From Enhygromyxa salina (lineage in GTDB: Bacteria; Myxococcota_A; Polyangia; Nannocystales; Nannocystaceae), in NCBI RefSeq assembly GCF_002994615.1, contig NZ_PVNK01000249.1, positions 1 through 42,807 of the forward strand: 42,807 bases of DNA, in the 5' to 3' direction. Positions within the stretch are counted from its first letter, which is position 1. Every line of letters begins with the position of its first letter. Made by a program: the position numbers and the translations under genes. Below are positions 24,447 to 33,739 of the stretch, piece by piece. The notes under the pieces were generated by a model, which was not told where the DNA came from, did no database searches, and saw only the letters and a list, made by a program, of their open reading frames with translations.

Positions 24447-26915
24447 CTACGTGGATGAGCCCTCGCTGCCGATCCCGGCGCTGAATTCCACGGCGAAGCG
24501 CAGCTGCACCCCCCAGCCCGGCTCATCGGCGAAGTAGCGCAGCAGGCTCGTGTACTCGCGGTAGCGTTGGTTGAGGAGGTTGGTCCCGCGCAGGCTCAGG
24601 CGCATCAGGACCTCGTCGGTAGGGAACTCGACCCCGGCCCCGGCCTCGAGGATGACGTAGGCTGGCGGCGGCTCGGCGAAGTCGGCCTCGACGTCGTAGC
24701 GACGCTGACGATCGACGAAGGTCCCACCGATCTCGAGGTAGCCCCGCGACGAGACCTTGGTGTCGGGCCACAGCCAGCGCCCGTGCAGACCGTAGCGATC
24801 GGCGGGCACGTAGGTCAGGTAGGTCTCGCCCGGCGAGAGATCCCAGGCCCGAACCCACGCCGCGTCGCCCGAGAGCTCGAGCGGGAGCCGGGGTGCGCGA
24901 AGGTCGAAGCGCAGCTCTCCGCCGACGAAGAGCGCGTCGACGGGGCGAAACACGAACACGGGGAAGGGCCCGCGGGTCGTGCAGCTCAAGGGCGCGCACT
25001 GGCCCTCCTGGGGCTCGGGCGTGAAGTAGATGTAGTCGTCGATGTAGTTGGTGTAGGCGGCGAGCTCGAGCTCGAGCCAGTCGCCGCCATAGCCGATCCC
25101 CGTCGCCGCGCCCCAGGTCCGCTCGACACCCAGGTGCGAGTCTCCGAGGCCGAGGATCGGGAACGAGGGGGCGGCGCCGTTCATGTAGCTCTCGTCGATC
25201 GCCGGGATCCGAGCCGAGGAGTTGAGGTCGAGGCGCAGGTTGAGCTCGGGGACCTTGCGCGAGGGGTGGGCGATGAGGCCAGCGCTGGCCGAGGGCGTGT
25301 GAAACTGCTGCTGGCACTCGGCCCCGCCGTCGGCGTCTCGCGTGCACGCGGACTCGTCGAGGCGCCCGCCCGCCCGCTGGCCGAGGAAGTCACGCTCGGA
25401 CAGCAACCCCGTGCGACCGAGGCCCTCGTAGCGGGCGCCGAACTCGAACTCGATCTGCTCGCCGACGAAGCGCTCGACCGCGAACGCGCCCCCGGACCAC
25501 TGGCGGTAGTCGGGGATCAGCGTGTTGGCCGAGTCGAAGGCGTTGACCTGGTAGTTGACCTCGCCGCCGAGGGTCCCGACGAGCGCCCAGCCCCAGCCGA
25601 GGTCGACGGCGACGTGCTCGTAGTGAAGCTCACCCCGGTGGGTGCCGAGGCGCAGCTCGATCTGCGGGCCCGTGATGTTGCTGCGGACCGATTCGAACTC
25701 GGAGCGATCGTTGAACTGGTAGGCGTAGATCAGGTGCAGCTCGCCGGCCTCGCCGAGCCCGACGCGGGCGTGGGCGTGGGCGAGGTGATGCCAAACTTCC
25801 TGGCGCGGGCGCTCGATCGCAAACTCCGTCGAGTAGAGGTCGACCTCGGGCGGGACCGAGCGCGCGATCCCGATCTGGAATTCCTCGTTGGTCGACACCC
25901 GCAGGCAGCTGCAGATCCCCGCTTGGGTACGCAGCAGGCGGTAGCCCGCGATGATGTCGACGTGCTCGGACAGGTAGCCGACGCGCCCGCCAGCGTTCCA
26001 GGTCAGCGCGCCGGTGTTGTCGAGGGGGTAGTCGGGGGTCACGACCGCGCGGTGGCGGGCGATGTTGCCCTCGACGCGCCAGCTCAGCCCCGGCGCGCGC
26101 GCGGGCGCGTGGTCGATGCGAAACGCCCCGCCGCCCCCGAGCGCGTTGCTCATGCCGAGGAGGCTGACCTCACCGGCGACGCCGGGGGAGCGCAGCATCG
26201 GGCGCGGATCGACGAGGACCACGCCGCCGATCGCGTCGGGCCCAAAGCGGGTCGTGGCCGCGCCCTTGACCACGGTGATCCGCCCGGCCGCGTTGGGGTC
26301 GATCTCCGGCGCGTGGTCGAGGCCCCACTTTTGCCCTTCGTGGCGGATGCCGTCGAAGATGATCAGGTTGCGACGCCCGACCTGACCGCGGATCACCGGC
26401 TTGGCCATGCCGCCCGCGGTCCCGCGCAGGGTCGTGACCCCGGACATGGTCGAGATCGCGTCTGCCAGGCCCTGCCCGCGGGTCTTGGCCAGATCGGCGC
26501 CGGCGAGCGCCTCGCTCGAGCCCACGGTCGACTGGCCCTCGTCGTGGATGAGGATGACGTGCTCGCTGTGATGGTCGTGCAGCGCCGGGAGCCCGACGAC
26601 GGACAGGGTCTCGGGCATGTCGAGCTCGACGGTCTCGCTGCTGCTGGCGTGGTCCGACTTGGACACGGACACGCGCATGGGCCCGGGGCACAGGCGCCGG
26701 ACCAGCAGCGTGCCCGCGTCGTTGGTCTGGTAGCGGCGCGGCGCCTGGTCGCTCGGTTGAATCTCGACCGTGGCCCCGGGCACCGGCTCGCCCGTGTCCT
26801 CGTCGACGACGTCCACGCGCCAGCGGAGCGTGCAGTCATCCTCGGTGGTAGCGACGCTCGGGGGCGCCTCGGGGGGCGCCGCCAAGATCGCAAGCAACGC
26901 GAGCGACCCGATCAT
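24447..26915 (-). CDS. TonB-dependent outer-membrane receptor (probably zinc, ZnuD-like)
   Basis: A signal peptide (MIGSLALLAILAAPPEA) is followed by a carboxypeptidase-regulatory-like beta domain (about 28-105), then a His-containing link (LHDHHSEHVILIHDEGQ), the plug domain (about 110-240, with GQGLADAISTMSGVTTLRGTAGGMAKPVIRGQVGRRNLIIFDG and VVKGAATTRFGPDAIGGVVLVDP), and a beta barrel to residue 822. This is the normal plan for TonB-dependent receptors. Its place between a Fur/Zur gene and a His-rich membrane protein, and the His-rich pre-plug segment, point to divalent metal uptake, most likely zinc. It starts 18 bp after the Fur-family gene and probably belongs to the operon beginning at 28024. 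No TonB/ExbBD genes are nearby. Confidence 0.8.
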   Translation of the reverse strand: MIGSLALLAILAAPPEAPPSVATTEDDCTLRWRVDVVDEDTGEPVPGATVEIQPSDQAPRRYQTNDAGTLLVRRLCPGPMRVSVSKSDHASSSETVELDMPETLSVVGLPALHDHHSEHVILIHDEGQSTVGSSEALAGADLAKTRGQGLADAISTMSGVTTLRGTAGGMAKPVIRGQVGRRNLIIFDGIRHEGQKWGLDHAPEIDPNAAGRITVVKGAATTRFGPDAIGGVVLVDPRPMLRSPGVAGEVSLLGMSNALGGGGAFRIDHAPARAPGLSWRVEGNIARHRAVVTPDYPLDNTGALTWNAGGRVGYLSEHVDIIAGYRLLRTQAGICSCLRVSTNEEFQIGIARSVPPEVDLYSTEFAIERPRQEVWHHLAHAHARVGLGEAGELHLIYAYQFNDRSEFESVRSNITGPQIELRLGTHRGELHYEHVAVDLGWGWALVGTLGGEVNYQVNAFDSANTLIPDYRQWSGGAFAVERFVGEQIEFEFGARYEGLGRTGLLSERDFLGQRAGGRLDESACTRDADGGAECQQQFHTPSASAGLIAHPSRKVPELNLRLDLNSSARIPAIDESYMNGAAPSFPILGLGDSHLGVERTWGAATGIGYGGDWLELELAAYTNYIDDYIYFTPEPQEGQCAPLSCTTRGPFPVFVFRPVDALFVGGELRFDLRAPRLPLELSGDAAWVRAWDLSPGETYLTYVPADRYGLHGRWLWPDTKVSSRGYLEIGGTFVDRQRRYDVEADFAEPPPAYVILEAGAGVEFPTDEVLMRLSLRGTNLLNQRYREYTSLLRYFADEPGWGVQLRFAVEFSAGIGSEGSST

Positions 26916-26933
26916 GATGTGCCGTCAGCTCGC

Positions 26934-27383
26934 TCAGTCGGAGCAGCTGTCGCAGACGCCGCGTAGCTGGACGTCGTAGGCCCCGTCGGCGGCCGAGCGC
27001 GGGAGGCCCCGCGTTCGGGGCATGCGAACCTCGACCTCTGGTAGACAGCTGACCGAGCCACAGTCCGTGCAAAAAAAGTGCGGGTGCTGGTGCTCGGTCC
27101 TCGAGTTCGAGCGGGCGCGGTCCTCGAAGCGCCAGCGTCGATCGCCATGGTCGCTGCGCACGATCAAGCCGGCGTCCGTGATCGCAATCAGGTTGCGGTA
27201 GATGGTCGCGGCGTCCCAGCCGTTGCCGTCGAGCTGACGGGTGAGCTCGGCGTGGGTCAGTGGGGCCGAGGCGCGACGAACCGCGCCGAGAACGGCGAGA
27301 CGGGCGGGGGTGGCGCGCAACCCTGCCTCGTGCAGTTCCTCGACGAACTCTCGACGCTGGGACTTGCTGATTCGCGCGGCCAC
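26934..27383 (-). CDS. Fur-family metalloregulator, probably Zur
   Basis: The 149-residue protein has the Fur winged helix (LRATPARLAVLGAVRRASAPLTHAELTRQL, then WDAATIYRNLIAITDAGLI, the recognition helix region). The metal segment is EHQHPHFFCTDCGSVSCLPEVEV and the C-terminal GVCDSCSD completes two CxxC structural zinc pairs. Both CxxC pairs and the metal-uptake neighbours favour Zur over Fur. With zinc bound it would repress uptake genes. The likely targets are the two dyads ATGCA-N7-TGCAT at 28036-28052 and 24404-24420, so it may control its own operon. It lies 5 bp after the His-rich lipoprotein gene and 18 bp before the TonB receptor gene. Iron or manganese sensing is the main alternative. 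Confidence 0.8.
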   Translation of the reverse strand: MAARISKSQRREFVEELHEAGLRATPARLAVLGAVRRASAPLTHAELTRQLDGNGWDAATIYRNLIAITDAGLIVRSDHGDRRWRFEDRARSNSRTEHQHPHFFCTDCGSVSCLPEVEVRMPRTRGLPRSAADGAYDVQLRGVCDSCSD

Positions 27384-27388
27384 GCCCC

Positions 27389-28024
27389 TCAGATTACCGT
27401 CAACTCGAAGCTCACGTCGACATCGACGTCGCCGGGCAGGGCTGTGCCGGCGGCGAAGTCTTCTTCGAGCCCAGCCGTCTTTTGTGGGCTGTCGTTGAGC
27501 TCGGGCAAGTGGCGCAGGATGACGCGGAAGTTGCCGGTGCCCGCAGTCTCTGCGGTGACCGTCTGGACCAGACCGACGGGCAGATCTTCGTCGACGGTGT
27601 TGGACCCGTAGTCGGACTCGAGGTCGGCGTAGGCGGTGGTCAGGAGCAAGGCGTCGTCCGCGATGAAGATCTGGTGCTCCTCGGCCTCCTCCCGGATCTC
27701 CTCCGTGATGTCGACGGGCGGATCCTCGAGGTCGTTGGTCAAGGTGATCGTGAGCTCGTACTCCGTCCCCGCCGTGAGCTCGATCGGCTCGGAGGTGCCG
27801 GAGGTGCCGCCGTCACCGTCGGGGTCGGAGAACGCTGCCGTGACAGCGTCCCCGCCGCCGGTAGGCGTGAAGGTAAGCTCGACGCGCGAGATCACCTCTG
27901 TCTCGTGGTCGTGATCACCGTCATCATCATGATCATGATCATCGTGATCATCGTCTCCTGTGACGCACCCGGTCGCGGCGCAGACTGTCAGGAAGAACAC
28001 CCCGAGGGCCTTCTTGAAATGCAT
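27389..28024 (-). CDS. His/Asp-rich lipoprotein of a metal-uptake operon
   Basis: Signal peptide MHFKKALGVFFLTVCAATGC gives a lipoprotein (Cys20). The next 25 residues are almost only His and Asp (DDDHDDHDHDDDGDHDH), a likely metal-catching arm. The folded part (VELTFTPTGGGDAVTAAFSDPDGDGG, YELTITLTNDLEDPPVDITEEIREEAEEHQIF) is like lipoproteins next to TonB receptors in Bacteroidota, often named type 1 periplasmic-binding-fold proteins, though their function is not settled. It probably captures zinc for the receptor on the outer membrane. It is the first gene of the operon with the Fur-family gene and the receptor. The promoter ends so close to ATG 28024 that the mRNA may be leaderless. Confidence 0.75.
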   Translation of the reverse strand: MHFKKALGVFFLTVCAATGCVTGDDDHDDHDHDDDGDHDHETEVISRVELTFTPTGGGDAVTAAFSDPDGDGGTSGTSEPIELTAGTEYELTITLTNDLEDPPVDITEEIREEAEEHQIFIADDALLLTTAYADLESDYGSNTVDEDLPVGLVQTVTAETAGTGNFRVILRHLPELNDSPQKTAGLEEDFAAGTALPGDVDVDVSFELTVI

Positions 28025-28030
28025 CTCGCT

Positions 28031-28059
28031 TACTTATGCAAACTTATTGCATCTGTCAA
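28031..28059 (-). promoter_or_regulatory. Promoter with embedded Zur-like operator for the metal-uptake operon
   Basis: On the minus strand TTGACA (28054-28059, a perfect -35) and TAAGTA (28031-28036) are 17 bp apart. The spacer carries the dyad ATGCAATAAGTTTGCAT (28036-28052; ATGCA-N7-TGCAT). A bound repressor would cover the promoter. The expected transcription start falls at about 28024, on the start codon. Confidence 0.65.
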
Positions 28060-28091
28060 CCAAGGGGTGGGGGCCAGCGAGGGCTCTGGGC

Positions 28092-29183
<1,092 letters not shown>

Positions 29184-29243
29184 GAGGCGTCCATGGTGCC
29201 ACGGGACGGGCCCGCGATCCTCGCTCGTGGCAAGGCGCGCGCC

Positions 29244-30110
29244 TCAGCCCTTGGGATGGGTCTTGGCCCGCATGGCCGCGAACACCTCCTTGACCTGGGT
29301 CCGCGGGTGATCCGTGATCGACGCGAATTCCTGCCCCACCTTGAGCCACTCGCCGCCGTCGATCGTCACGCACTCCCCGGTCACGAAGGACGCGGCGGTC
29401 AGGTAGACCGCGAGCTCGGCGAGCTCGCGCGGCTCGCCGTAGCGGCCGAGCGGGACGCGGTCTTTTCCGAGCGCCTCGGTGCCCGGCATCGCCAGCCGCG
29501 AGAACGCGCCCTCGGTCGGGAAGGGGCCCGGGGCGATGGCGTTGAGGCGGATCCCGTAGCAGGCCCACTCGGTCGCGAGCGAGCGGGTCAGGGCCAGAAC
29601 CCCGGCCTTGGCGCAGGCCGAGGGCAGCACGAAGGCCGAGCCCATCCACGCGTAGGTCGTGACGATCGACAGCACGCTGTAGCCGCGCTCCCCGTCCCGT
29701 CGGCCGCGCTCGATCCAGCGCTGGCCCAGGGACTGGGTGATGTTGAAGGTGCCGTAGAGGACGATCTTGACCACGGCATCGAAGCCGCCGGGCGAGAGAT
29801 CCTCGCTCGGACACAAGAAGTTGCCCGCGGCGTTGTTGACGACGTCGGTCAGCGGGCCGAGCTCGTCCTCGAGCTGGTCGAGGGCCGCGTCCACGCTGGG
29901 CCGATCGCGGACGTCGGCGCTGGCCCAGGCCGCGCGGCCACCTGCGTCGGTGATCGCCGAGACGACGTCCTCGAGCGGCTGCGTGCGGCGACCGAGCACC
30001 GCAACCTTGGCGCCGAGCGCGGCGTAGCGCATGGCCATCGCCTTGCCGAGGCCGGTGCCGCCGCCTGTGACGAGGATATTGTGGTTCGAGAGGAGCTCGG
30101 GCGCGAACAT
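29244..30110 (-). CDS. SDR oxidoreductase, 2,4-dienoyl-CoA reductase-like
   Basis: The Rossmann motif TGGGTGLGKAMA (about 15-26) and NNAAGNF (about 91-97) are typical SDR features. The active-site region reads PSACAKAGVLALTRSLATEW, so the usual YxxxK tyrosine is replaced while Lys is kept, and NAIAPGPFPTEG follows. This pattern matches 2,4-dienoyl-CoA reductases of mitochondria and peroxisomes, where catalysis does not use the standard tyrosine. The enzyme probably reduces an unsaturated acyl-CoA with NADPH in the cytosol, for fatty acid degradation. At 288 residues it has normal length. It is a single gene on the minus strand; a partial copy of the CTAGCAGCCC repeat lies 8 bp upstream of its start. 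Confidence 0.8.
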   Translation of the reverse strand: MFAPELLSNHNILVTGGGTGLGKAMAMRYAALGAKVAVLGRRTQPLEDVVSAITDAGGRAAWASADVRDRPSVDAALDQLEDELGPLTDVVNNAAGNFLCPSEDLSPGGFDAVVKIVLYGTFNITQSLGQRWIERGRRDGERGYSVLSIVTTYAWMGSAFVLPSACAKAGVLALTRSLATEWACYGIRLNAIAPGPFPTEGAFSRLAMPGTEALGKDRVPLGRYGEPRELAELAVYLTAASFVTGECVTIDGGEWLKVGQEFASITDHPRTQVKEVFAAMRAKTHPKG

Positions 30111-30118
30111 GCCTGATC

Positions 30119-30171
30119 CTAGCAGCCCGTGGTGCAGTCCCTCGTGTCGCCTCGCGCCGGAATGTTCGCCG
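30119..30171. repeat. Dispersed CTAGCAGCCC-ended repeat, partial copy
   Basis: This 53-bp segment matches the reverse complement of 37738-37790 with four mismatches by eye, beginning CTAGCAGCCC and running through CGCCTCGCGCCGGAATGTTC. It lies between the divergent SDR and SnoaL-like genes. Confidence 0.75.
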
Positions 30172-30244
30172 CTTCCTCGGCCAGGAGAGGGCCTGTCGGG
30201 ATCTCGCAGGGGGCGAACTGGCGCCGGCTGCTATGCTGCGCCCG

Positions 30245-30703
30245 ATGAGCGAAGCGACCCGACTGGCCGTGGACGAGCTGCTGCGGGCCAACCGCGAGTT
30301 TTATCGCGCGTTCGCGTCCGGTGACTTCGTGGCCATGGATCGGGTCTGGTCCGACCACCTCGAGATCCTGTGCATGCATCCGGGCTGGGAGCTGCTCCGG
30401 GGCCGCGATCGGGTCATGGCCAGCTGGCGGGGGATCTTGCGCCGCCCGACGCCCGTGCGCTTCCGGGATCAGGTCGTCGAGCTGCTCGGCGAGGTCGCGG
30501 TGGTCGCCTGCGTCGAGGTCCTGCCCGAGGCCGAGCTCGCCGCGACCAACGTGTTCGTGCGCGAGGAAGGGCGCTGGCGGATGCTCCACCACCAGGCCGG
30601 GCTGATCGCGCGCAGCATCGCCGATCAAGACGAGGACGACGAGGACGACGAGGACGACGACATCCGAGGCGGCGGCTCGGGCGGCGGCCGGATGCTCAAC
30701 TAG
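30245..30703 (+). CDS. SnoaL-like/NTF2-fold protein
   Basis: The 152-residue protein matches the small SnoaL/DUF4440-type NTF2 fold: an N-terminal helix with FYRAFASGDFVAMDRVWSDH, then HPGWELLRGRDRVMASWRGI and strands ending in NVFVREEGRWRMLHHQAGLI. Such proteins act as small isomerases, hydrolases or ligand-binding domains; no catalytic set can be named here. The C-terminus is unusual: an acidic run DQDEDDEDDEDDD followed by a Gly-rich tail. ATG 30245 (MSEATRL) is preferred to 30233. It is divergent from the SDR gene and convergent with the NADP-reductase-like gene, with five bases between stops. Its stop codon lies in a CTAGCAGCCC word shared with the dispersed repeat. Confidence 0.7.
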   Translation: MSEATRLAVDELLRANREFYRAFASGDFVAMDRVWSDHLEILCMHPGWELLRGRDRVMASWRGILRRPTPVRFRDQVVELLGEVAVVACVEVLPEAELAATNVFVREEGRWRMLHHQAGLIARSIADQDEDDEDDEDDDIRGGGSGGGRMLN

Positions 30704-30708
30704 CAGCC

Positions 30709-31368
30709 CTAGCCCCTGCGCACGATCGAGATGTTGAACGCGGGGGTGCCGAGCGCGCCCCACATCCGGACCCACAGCGCCAGGTACATCTCGGTCCCGC
30801 GGGCGGTGCTGATGTCGCCGAGATCGACGACCTCGGGCCAGTCGAGCCAGTCACGCAGCAGGGTCTGCTCGACCCAGCGCTTGGCGTCGGCGTCGTCGCC
30901 CGAGACGAACACGACGTGCTCGCCGGGCAGCTCGCGGGGCTCGACCATGACCTCGGCGCTGATCGTGTTGAGGGTCTTGACCACGCGGGCCTCGGGGAAC
31001 GCGGCCTGGATCTGCTCGCCGAGCGAGGTCTCGTTGCAGACCGAGAGCGTGGGCGGCGTTCCGTTCGAGAAGTCGAGGGGGTTGGCGAGGTCGACGAGGA
31101 TCTTGTCGGCGAGGTTCTCGGCGCCGGCCATGCGCAGGGCTTCGAGCGACTTGGCCCCCGCGGTGCAGTTGAACACCAGCTCGGCGCTGGCCGCCGCGTC
31201 GGCGAAGGTCGCCGCGCTCGCGCGGTCCGAGTCGACCTGCTCGAGCCAGGCTTTGGCCTTGTCGTTGTCGGCCTTGCGTGAGCCGAGCGTGACCTCGTGG
31301 CCGAGCTCGATGAGCTTCGTGGCGATGGTGGTGCCGACCATCCCGGTCCCGAGGACTGCGATCTTCAT
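30709..31368 (-). CDS. NAD(P)-binding oxidoreductase, F420-dependent NADP reductase-like
   Basis: The N-terminus MKIAVLGTGMVGTTIATKL is a G-x-G-x-x-G Rossmann motif, followed by LGSRK, where Ser-Arg suggests binding of the NADP phosphate. The rest (FADAAASAELVFNCTAGA, LVDLANPLDFSNG, VVKTLNTISAEVMVEP, VFVSGDDADAKRWVEQLL-type region) follows the F420_oxidored family, which also covers STEAP-like and other reductases. At 219 residues it is full length. The real cofactor partner is uncertain, since F420 use cannot be read from sequence alone. It is a single gene transcribed toward the SnoaL-like gene. The 119 bp upstream, before the TIGR02270 stop, contains no gene that I can support. Confidence 0.8.
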   Translation of the reverse strand: MKIAVLGTGMVGTTIATKLIELGHEVTLGSRKADNDKAKAWLEQVDSDRASAATFADAAASAELVFNCTAGAKSLEALRMAGAENLADKILVDLANPLDFSNGTPPTLSVCNETSLGEQIQAAFPEARVVKTLNTISAEVMVEPRELPGEHVVFVSGDDADAKRWVEQTLLRDWLDWPEVVDLGDISTARGTEMYLALWVRMWGALGTPAFNISIVRRG

Positions 31369-31487
31369 GACCGCAGTGTAGCCCGGAGGGGACGAGCGAG
31401 CCGAGCACGAACGCAGGTCTTCGCGGCTGGCGGCACCCCCTGGACCAACGACGGCGACTGGACGGAGTTCGGCTGCGAGCTCTCGGC

Positions 31488-32888
31488 CTACATCAGCGGG
31501 AGCCCGCCCTGAAAATCGACGGTCCCGCGGCCCTCGGCGGCGAGGCGATCGAGGGTCGCGAAGATCTCGGTCGTCCGCCTGTGCTGGACGCGAGCCGGCG
31601 CCCGGGTGTCGAGGATCCCGATCCCGGCGCTGCGAATCGCAAGCTCGAGCGCGAGCGCGTGGCGGCGCCGCATCGGCGCGCGGATCAGGGCCTGCTCGGC
31701 GACCGCGGGCGCGAGCGCCTGGCCGGCGAAGTAGCGGAGGCCCGGGGACAACGCGTGGCGTCGCTCGGACCACCACGCGCGCACGGTCGCGGGGTTGGGC
31801 AGCCGCAGGCGCCGCTCGTCCGGCGGGACCAGCTCCGCGTCGAGGTCGTCGTCGTCGAGCTCGGGCAGGGCCTCGTCTGCGTCGGCGCCGTAGGCCCCGT
31901 GCGCGCCCTCGTCGAGCCAGTAGTCGTCGACCGTGGTCGGCAGGCCCGCGACGTAGGTCAGCAGCTCGCCAGCGAGGCGCGCGAGCGTGGGGTGGTCGAG
32001 GAGCTCGACCGCGAGCGCGGCCGCCTCGGGCCTGGCGCTGACGCCCGCGGCCCACAGCAGATCGGAGTCGGGCCGCCCGCGGAGCATGGTCACGAGCTGG
32101 GCGTGGGCGGCCGCGCTGCCTTGCATCGCAACCCAGCCGAGCGCGGCGCGGCGCAGCGAGCCGGCGCCGCCCGCAGCCAGGCCGGGACCGGGGCCCGGCT
32201 CGGGCTGCTCGAACGCGGCCTCGCAGGCCAGCTGCCACGAGCCGGGGAGCCCGCGGATCAGCGCGCTCTCGATCGCGGCCTCGCGCAGGCCGGGGTCGGG
32301 GTCGCGCATCAGCTTGAGCAGGCGCTTGAGCACCTTCGAAGAGGTCGAGTGACGCGCGAGCCAGGCCGCGGCCCGGCGGACCCGGGGCAGGTCGTGCTTG
32401 AACCACACCCGCAGGCGCTTGCCGACGTCGACGCCCAACCCGACGAGGCCCTCGAGGCGCCCGGCGAGGGCGAGGCCGTCGTGGTCGGGCAGCGAGCTGA
32501 TCAGGCGCTCGGCGAGGTCCGTGCGCCGCGACAGGTGCATGGCCCGGACCAGCCCCCAGCTGCCCTCGCTGCCCGCCATGGTCAGGTAGCCGAGGACGAT
32601 GTCTGGCCCGTCACGCCCGGCGCCGTCGAGGATCGCCAGCGCGGCCGCGGCGGTGCGGAAGCGGTCGTCGTCGAGGTCCTCGTCGAGGATCGGCCGGACC
32701 AGGCGATCGAGGACCGGCTGCCCGCCGACGACGAGGCCCATGATGTTGGCCATGAGCCGCTCTTCGGGGAACGCCCGGACCTCGCCGAGCGTGTAGATCG
32801 GCGAGTCGATGCTGCGCTCCCAGGTCTCACAGCAAAACTCAGCCTCGCTGAGGTGCTGGTCCTGGACATCCCACAGCAGCGCCGGCAT
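31488..32888 (-). CDS. TIGR02270-family protein (type VI secretion-associated)
   Basis: The 466-residue protein starts with WDVQDQHLSEAEFCCETWERSIDSPIYTLGEV, the typical opening of the TIGR02270 family, and continues as repeated helical pairs (HEAT-like) in which LRRAALGWVAMQG and VRRAAAWLARHS are clear units. The central acidic section (ADADEALPELDDDDLDAEL) is a linker. Members of this family occur next to VgrG genes in type VI secretion loci and may help load or position cargo, but the function is not known. It is followed upstream on the same strand by the DUF6484 gene, 9 bp apart, so both share a transcript divergent from vgrG. Confidence 0.8.
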   Translation of the reverse strand: MPALLWDVQDQHLSEAEFCCETWERSIDSPIYTLGEVRAFPEERLMANIMGLVVGGQPVLDRLVRPILDEDLDDDRFRTAAAALAILDGAGRDGPDIVLGYLTMAGSEGSWGLVRAMHLSRRTDLAERLISSLPDHDGLALAGRLEGLVGLGVDVGKRLRVWFKHDLPRVRRAAAWLARHSTSSKVLKRLLKLMRDPDPGLREAAIESALIRGLPGSWQLACEAAFEQPEPGPGPGLAAGGAGSLRRAALGWVAMQGSAAAHAQLVTMLRGRPDSDLLWAAGVSARPEAAALAVELLDHPTLARLAGELLTYVAGLPTTVDDYWLDEGAHGAYGADADEALPELDDDDLDAELVPPDERRLRLPNPATVRAWWSERRHALSPGLRYFAGQALAPAVAEQALIRAPMRRRHALALELAIRSAGIGILDTRAPARVQHRRTTEIFATLDRLAAEGRGTVDFQGGLPLM

Positions 32889-32897
32889 CGGACGGCC

Positions 32898-33524
32898 TCA
32901 GTTGATCTCGACCGACCCGCCCTTGACGCGGTTGACCCCGCGCGAGCGCGTCTCGACGTAGGTGCCGCGGATCACCACGCGGCCGTTGCGACGCAGGACG
33001 ATGCTGGCCTTGCCGCAGCGCAAGACGATCTCGTCGGCGGCCTCGAGCTCGACCCTGCGCCCGTCGATCCGGGCCTCGAGCTGCGTGTCGGCCTCGTCCT
33101 CGGCCTCGGCCTCGGCCTCTCCGTCAACGTCGTGGGTCAGGGGCTGGAGCAGCCCCGTGATGATCGGCGCGTCGGGGCGGCCGTCTTCGAAGGTCAGGAC
33201 CACGCCACGCTGATCTTGGATCGCCTCGGCGACGAGGGTCGGATCGAGCGGGATCGTGGCGCGGGCGGGGAGCGGACCGCGCTCGTTGCCCTCGAACTCG
33301 ACGGTGGGTGCGGCGCCGGACGCCCACTCGACCAGCTTGCCGACCCGCACGCCGAGTCGAGCGTCCGCGACCGCGACCGCGGCTCGCGGGTCGAGCTCGA
33401 GCAGCTCAGCGAGGAGCCCGGCCTTGGTCTCGGCCAGGTTGGTCTCCTCGGTCTCTTCGGTCTCGGTCTTTGCGGTTTCGCCCGCAGGCGACCCCTCACC
33501 CTCGTGGTTGGCAGACTCGCTCAC
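32898..33524 (-). CDS. DUF6484-domain protein (type VI secretion-associated)
   Basis: From GTG 33524 the 208-residue protein has a Glu/Thr-rich N-terminal tail, a middle segment with VEFEGNERGPLPARATIPLDP and QDQRGVVLTFEDGRPDAPIITGLLQPL, and a C-terminal part (VELEAADEIVLRCGKASIVLRRNGRVVIRGTYVETRSRGVNRVKGGSVEIN). This last stretch is the conserved DUF6484 pattern, and it resembles the beta-helix needle end of VgrG and gp5-like spike proteins. It therefore may act at the spike tip or in spike assembly. It is divergent from vgrG by 215 bp and followed by the TIGR02270 gene. A PAAR protein is not seen nearby. Confidence 0.75.
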   Translation of the reverse strand: MSESANHEGEGSPAGETAKTETEETEETNLAETKAGLLAELLELDPRAAVAVADARLGVRVGKLVEWASGAAPTVEFEGNERGPLPARATIPLDPTLVAEAIQDQRGVVLTFEDGRPDAPIITGLLQPLTHDVDGEAEAEAEDEADTQLEARIDGRRVELEAADEIVLRCGKASIVLRRNGRVVIRGTYVETRSRGVNRVKGGSVEIN

Positions 33525-33685
33525 GGCCGGTCGGCAGTCTACCAGGGGCCGCCGGGGCGCGACAGTCTGTCAGGCCGCAGGCCCGAGTCAGGACCCGACA
33601 ACACGGTTGCCGTGGACGGCTCGGCGCCGGTATTGTGCCCCCTCCGAGCGCACCTTCGAGCGACGACCGCCGTCGCCGTATCGGT

Positions 33686-33710
33686 GTGTCGCCAGGGCGC
33701 CTGGCGACAC
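33686..33710. promoter_or_regulatory. Perfect inverted repeat upstream of vgrG
   Basis: GTGTCGCCAGG and CCTGGCGACAC form perfect 11-bp arms around a 3-base loop, ending 29 bp before the vgrG start. It could be an operator for the divergent vgrG and DUF6484 transcripts or a stem-loop in the vgrG leader. Confidence 0.5.
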
Positions 33711-33739
33711 GCAGCGCTGGTCGAGCTGCGAGGATCATC

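Noticed and set aside
24567..26966. Long open frame antisense to the TonB receptor gene
   Set aside because: No domain, very high Val/Asp/Arg content, and the minus strand encodes a clear receptor.
31369..31487. Short plus-strand reading TPWTNDGDWTEFGCELSAYISG between two minus-strand genes
   Set aside because: It looks protein-like but has no start, ribosome site or recognised family; it may be a gene scrap, and support is too thin.
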